From: MPNP01 sp965221445
GTDB taxonomy: Bacteria > Pseudomonadota > Alphaproteobacteria > Rhodobacterales > Rhodobacteraceae
DNA length: 64,000 nucleotides
NCBI GenBank assembly: GCA_965221445.1
Contig: CBDCSF010000013.1
Coordinates: 1,984,001 to 2,048,000 of the forward strand
Reading direction: 5' to 3'
The notes below the pieces were generated by a model that had not been told where the DNA came from, searched no databases, and saw only the letters and a list, made by a program, of their open reading frames with translations. A program made the position numbers and the translations under genes. Shown one piece after another: positions 61,048 through 64,000 of the stretch. How positions within the stretch are numbered: position 1 is the stretch's first letter; each line of letters starts with the position of its first letter.

Positions 61048-61920
61048 TTGTTTAATCCCGGTAGAAAAATTGATTTCAAGACCCTTGGTCTGGATATGGG
61101 GGTAGACTTTGTTCGTTTCCTGACAGGTAAGGAGCATCTTCATTATGGAATTTGGGAAGAGGGTGTCGAGGTGTGTGCCGGAAACCTTTTACAGGCCCAG
61201 GAATTATACACCAGGAAACTCATTTCCCATTTACCGGATGGGAATACCCTGAACATTCTGGATGTTGGAGGCGGTGCAGGAGAAACTGCCCTTACCTTAA
61301 ATAATTTGGGACACAAGGTTGAAGTTGTTGTACCCAGCAATATATTGGCGAAACGATGTAGGGCCAAGTTGGGAGAAACCGTACCAGTTCATGAACTTGG
61401 TTTTGAAGAGTATGAAATCACCGGCAAATTCGATGTTTGTCTTTTTTCTGAGAGCTTCCAATATATCCCCTTGGAAGTTTCTCTTGATAAAGCCCGGGAA
61501 GTTACCCACCCCGGTGGTTTAATTTTGATATCAGACTGTTTTCGAACACCTGAGGGACATTCGAATATGATGAGATACCGTCCAGTAGGGGGTGGTCATC
61601 CTGTATCCAGATTTTATGAGGAAGTTGAGAAGGCAGGATTGGAAGTTGCTTTCGAAGATGACATTACCGAGAAAGTAGCACCCTCAATAGAACTGGAAAC
61701 TGAATTTTATAAATTTGTTGGTAATTCAATAGCGAGGCTAGACCAGGAAATTAAGGACAAGACTCCACAAATCAGGGGTACCATGGCTTCAATCTTTAAA
61801 CTTCTTATCAAGGAAAAATCCAGGGAGAAGTTACAACGAAGATTGGTTGGGCAGGATAGAAATACAGTTGAGTTTTGTAAAAACAACCGTTACCTAATGG
61901 TAGGTATAGTGAATCCCTAG
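61048..61920 (+). CDS. Class I SAM-dependent methyltransferase
   Basis: A 290-residue methyltransferase with motif I LDVGGGAGETA (about residues 68-78), then VEVVVPSN, DVCLFSESFQYIPL (motif II region) and HPGGLILISDC (motif III). The general form resembles small-molecule or lipid methyltransferases of the cyclopropane/UbiE-like group. Substrate unknown. The start is TTG 61048, with only a weak ribosome site; another TTG lies just upstream. It lies 53 bases after rppH and 35 bases before the aminotransferase gene. Confidence 0.78.
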   Translation: MFNPGRKIDFKTLGLDMGVDFVRFLTGKEHLHYGIWEEGVEVCAGNLLQAQELYTRKLISHLPDGNTLNILDVGGGAGETALTLNNLGHKVEVVVPSNILAKRCRAKLGETVPVHELGFEEYEITGKFDVCLFSESFQYIPLEVSLDKAREVTHPGGLILISDCFRTPEGHSNMMRYRPVGGGHPVSRFYEEVEKAGLEVAFEDDITEKVAPSIELETEFYKFVGNSIARLDQEIKDKTPQIRGTMASIFKLLIKEKSREKLQRRLVGQDRNTVEFCKNNRYLMVGIVNP

Positions 61921-61955
61921 AATCACTGATATTACAATTAGTCCAGGAGAAGTCC

Positions 61956-63161
61956 TTGCAGATTAATCAAAACATCCGCGAGATCAGGGTATCGGGTACC
62001 ATCAAGCTAGCTCAACGGGCAAGGGATATGACCTCCGAAGGTAAGAGAGTCATTGACCTTACCGAAGGACAGCCTCATTATAATACTCCAAGACACATAA
62101 TTGAGGCTTCCTATGAGGGTGCACTTGAAGGAAAAACCGGATACACAGCTGTTGCTGGAACCCCCCAAATACGCAAGGTAATTGCCGAGCATATCAACAA
62201 ACAGAATAGTACCAACTACCGGTCTGAAAATATAGTGGTTGGATGTGGGGGCAAGCATCTGATATTCAATGCCTTGCTGGTTTCGCTGGAACAAGGTGAT
62301 GAAGTCATTATTCCAGTCCCCTACTGGGTGAGTTACCCCGAAATTGTCAAGTTGGCACGAGGGGTCCCGGTGTTGGTACAATGTTCGGAGAAAAATGGCT
62401 TCAAAATTACCGCGGAGCAACTCAAGACTGTCCTTACGGATAAAACCAGATGGTTGATATTGAATTCACCAGGGAACCCCACAGGAGCCGTATATTCAAA
62501 AAAAGAACTGGCGTATATTGCAGAGGTAATTAGGCATTATCCACAAGTGGCAGTTTTGTGTGACGATATTTATGAAGCTATCGTTTATGAAGATGCTGAA
62601 TTCACAAGTCTAACCAAGGTTGCACCAGATTTAACCCCCAGAATTCTAACAATCAGTGGATTGTCAAAATCCTTTGCCATGACTGGTTGGCGGATTGGGT
62701 ATTGCGCCGGAGAAGTAGAGTTTATCAGTCAGATGATTAAACTACAGGGACAATCCACGACGAATACCTCCACATTAAGCCAGGTTGGGGCCGTTGCCGC
62801 CCTGGAAGGTCCAAAGGAGTTTCTGAAGGATTGGTTGCATGATTATTCCAACGCACGAGAACTTGTTTGCAGGAAGTTATCTCAAAGTCCTTATCTGGAT
62901 GTTTATAAACCAGAAGGTGCATTTTATCTTTTCGTGGGGTGCAAAAAGCTATTCGGAATGGGTGGTATTTGCAACGATAACGATGTATGTGATTACTTAC
63001 TGGAAGAAGCGCGTGTAGCAGTGATTCCCGGAAGTGAATTTGGTTCCCAGGGATATTTTCGCCTTTGTTTTGCCAAACCTGATGAATTGTTGGAAGAAGC
63101 CACAGGTAAAATTATTGCTGCGATAGCCAATCTTACTAAATTTCAAAGCAATACCCTTTAA
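61956..63161 (+). CDS. Class I/II PLP aminotransferase (aspartate-aminotransferase-like)
   Basis: A 401-residue fold-type I aminotransferase. DLTEGQPHYNTPRHI at the N-terminus, NSPGNPTGAVYSKKEL, LCDDIYEAIVYE and the PLP lysine in SGLSKSFAMTGWRIGY, and FRLCFAKP near the end show the AspC/AAT-I-beta type. It should use an amino donor such as glutamate or aspartate; the exact pair is unclear. TTG 61956 follows CAGGAGAAGTCC, a good ribosome site. Ends 54 bases before the convergent Lhr-like gene's stop. Confidence 0.88.
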   Translation: MQINQNIREIRVSGTIKLAQRARDMTSEGKRVIDLTEGQPHYNTPRHIIEASYEGALEGKTGYTAVAGTPQIRKVIAEHINKQNSTNYRSENIVVGCGGKHLIFNALLVSLEQGDEVIIPVPYWVSYPEIVKLARGVPVLVQCSEKNGFKITAEQLKTVLTDKTRWLILNSPGNPTGAVYSKKELAYIAEVIRHYPQVAVLCDDIYEAIVYEDAEFTSLTKVAPDLTPRILTISGLSKSFAMTGWRIGYCAGEVEFISQMIKLQGQSTTNTSTLSQVGAVAALEGPKEFLKDWLHDYSNARELVCRKLSQSPYLDVYKPEGAFYLFVGCKKLFGMGGICNDNDVCDYLLEEARVAVIPGSEFGSQGYFRLCFAKPDELLEEATGKIIAAIANLTKFQSNTL

Positions 63162-63215
63162 TTAAATCGCTATTGAAACACCGCTCTCATTTATATTTTT
63201 CATCACTTACCCGGT

Positions 63216-64000
63216 CTATGGGGCTGATACCAATGAGGAACAAATCCCTTGCAGAGAACCAACATCCAGGCGGGATGACAAGGCATCTTTTTGTAAAAGA
63301 TCATTGGTCAAATAACCGTGGTATTTTTCGAATATCAGGTTTGGGGAGTGTTCGAAAATATCAATAGAATTTCCTTCTGAAAGATAGGCAAGAACACGCA
63401 TCAGGGGTTGGTCAGAATTGTCATCTTTAATGTTCAAAAACCCGGCCGCCTGTTCTACAGAGAACCCTTTAGAACCCAATGCCAACGCCAAGGTATTGGT
63501 CTTAACAGAACCACATCTAGTTGCCAACAAGTAAGTGCCTTCTTCAGTATTGATTATGGATTTGGAGGATAGGTTGAGTCCAGAAAAAACCTGACGAGCT
63601 TCATTCAACAAGCGTAAAGAGGTTTGGTCCATATAGACAGGGTTATAATTTGATTCGAAAAGTTCGAACATTTTTTTGACAATTCCATCATGAATGATAC
63701 CAGATCCGTTAGAATTAAATCGAGGAAGAGTTCCTGCTTTTGAGGGTTTGACCAGGATAACTTTTTCAAGTTCCCAAATTTCCTGAATGATCCATCGTCT
63801 ACCGGAGAAAAGCAAATACATCCCAGGAATCAGCATGTTATTAATTGGTATGGTTCCCAGTTCCTGGTTTCCGGCAATAACACGAAATTCTTCGGTTGTT
63901 TTGAAGACAGCATAGAAACTGTAATGTTCAACCAACTTTTCTCCTTTTGACCCCAGGAGTAACAATCCATTTTCAGTTTGTTCAATCAAATTGGTTTCAG
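63216..64000 (-). CDS. Lhr-like DEAD/DEAH helicase, C-terminal part (cut by window edge)
   Basis: The coding frame runs open past base 64000, so the N-terminal helicase motifs are outside. The visible 260 residues match the C-terminal domain of large helicase-related proteins: LIEQTENGLLLLGSKGEKLVEHYSFYAVF, in outline, then the EEFRVIAGNQELGTIP and LFSGRRWIIQEIW segments. Lhr-type proteins act in DNA repair. The end of the chain shows VYMDQTSLRLLNEARQVF. No frame disruption is seen. The gene converges on the aminotransferase gene. Confidence 0.78.
   Translation of the reverse strand, partial: ETNLIEQTENGLLLLGSKGEKLVEHYSFYAVFKTTEEFRVIAGNQELGTIPINNMLIPGMYLLFSGRRWIIQEIWELEKVILVKPSKAGTLPRFNSNGSGIIHDGIVKKMFELFESNYNPVYMDQTSLRLLNEARQVFSGLNLSSKSIINTEEGTYLLATRCGSVKTNTLALALGSKGFSVEQAAGFLNIKDDNSDQPLMRVLAYLSEGNSIDIFEHSPNLIFEKYHGYLTNDLLQKDALSSRLDVGSLQGICSSLVSAP

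Noticed and set aside
1..64000. CRISPR arrays, insertion sequences, prophage or rRNA
   Set aside because: I looked for regularly spaced repeats, transposase motifs, integrases and rRNA sequence and saw none. The only tandem repeats are those in pheS and the ankyrin gene.

Overview
The window looks like chromosomal DNA of a free-living, probably marine alphaproteobacterium with fairly low G+C (judged by eye). Evidence: an AapJQMP general amino-acid transporter, a PetP/PetR-like regulator pair next to a branched-chain aminotransferase, the argB-engB-yidC-yidD-rnpA-rpmH block, an HDAC-like/xseB/ispA block, and a DddP-type DMSP lyase with all six metal ligands. I cannot name genus or order; no rRNA is present.

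Layout. 1-1099: a decayed AlbA/RecG-like gene. 1.4-8.1 kb: an SLC13-type permease, then a complete BMP-family (nucleoside-type) ABC importer. 8.2-11.7 kb: a MetE-like methyltransferase followed by an overlapping three-gene ring-cleavage operon (GalB-type hydratase, LigK/GalC-type aldolase, two-domain extradiol dioxygenase). 11.7-14.7 kb: phosphoesterase, tRNA-Arg(ACG), class I aldolase, Fe-S protein. 14.7-19.2 kb (minus): argB, engB, yidC, yidD, rnpA, rpmH. 19.4-23 kb: TVP38 protein, orphan histidine kinase, DUF1643 protein, SixA-like phosphatase. 23-27.5 kb (minus): aapJQMP with a hairpin between J and Q. 27.9-31.2 kb: AEC transporter, S-formylglutathione hydrolase, MltB-like protein, DUF1244 protein. 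31.4-34.9 kb (minus): rpmI, rplT, an unusual pheS with a tandem-repeat N-terminus, and argG. 35.1-41.1 kb: dddP, a divergent DUF3445 haem oxidase-like gene, CoA pyrophosphatase, CCA-adding enzyme, MsbA-like exporter. 41.2-48.1 kb (minus): a six-gene DNA phosphorothioation (Dnd) island. 48.6-52.2 kb (minus): ispA, an XseB-like paralogue, xseB, HDAC-like amidohydrolase, petR- and petP-like regulators. 52.4-63.2 kb (plus): ilvE, ankyrin protein, threonine-dehydratase-like enzyme, rsfS-rlmH, gpmI, ctpA, rppH, methyltransferase, aminotransferase. 63.2-64 kb (minus): C-terminal end of an Lhr-like helicase.

Most notable features. (1) The Dnd island encodes DndC, a small associated protein, DndD, a DndE domain fused to a HerA/FtsK-like ATPase, a GIY-YIG-like protein and a DGQHR (DndB-like) protein; it has neither dndA nor dndFGH, which makes the GIY-YIG protein a candidate effector. 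(2) PheS carries three 50-residue repeat units at its N-terminus and has no pheT beside it. (3) Three genes appear to start at non-standard codons (ATT at 3396, CTG at 20221, CTG at 56244), each behind a Shine-Dalgarno sequence. (4) A second, divergent XseB-like gene sits directly after xseB. Metabolically the window points to uptake of amino acids and nucleosides, DMSP cleavage, one-carbon/formaldehyde handling and possibly degradation of carboxylated aromatics.
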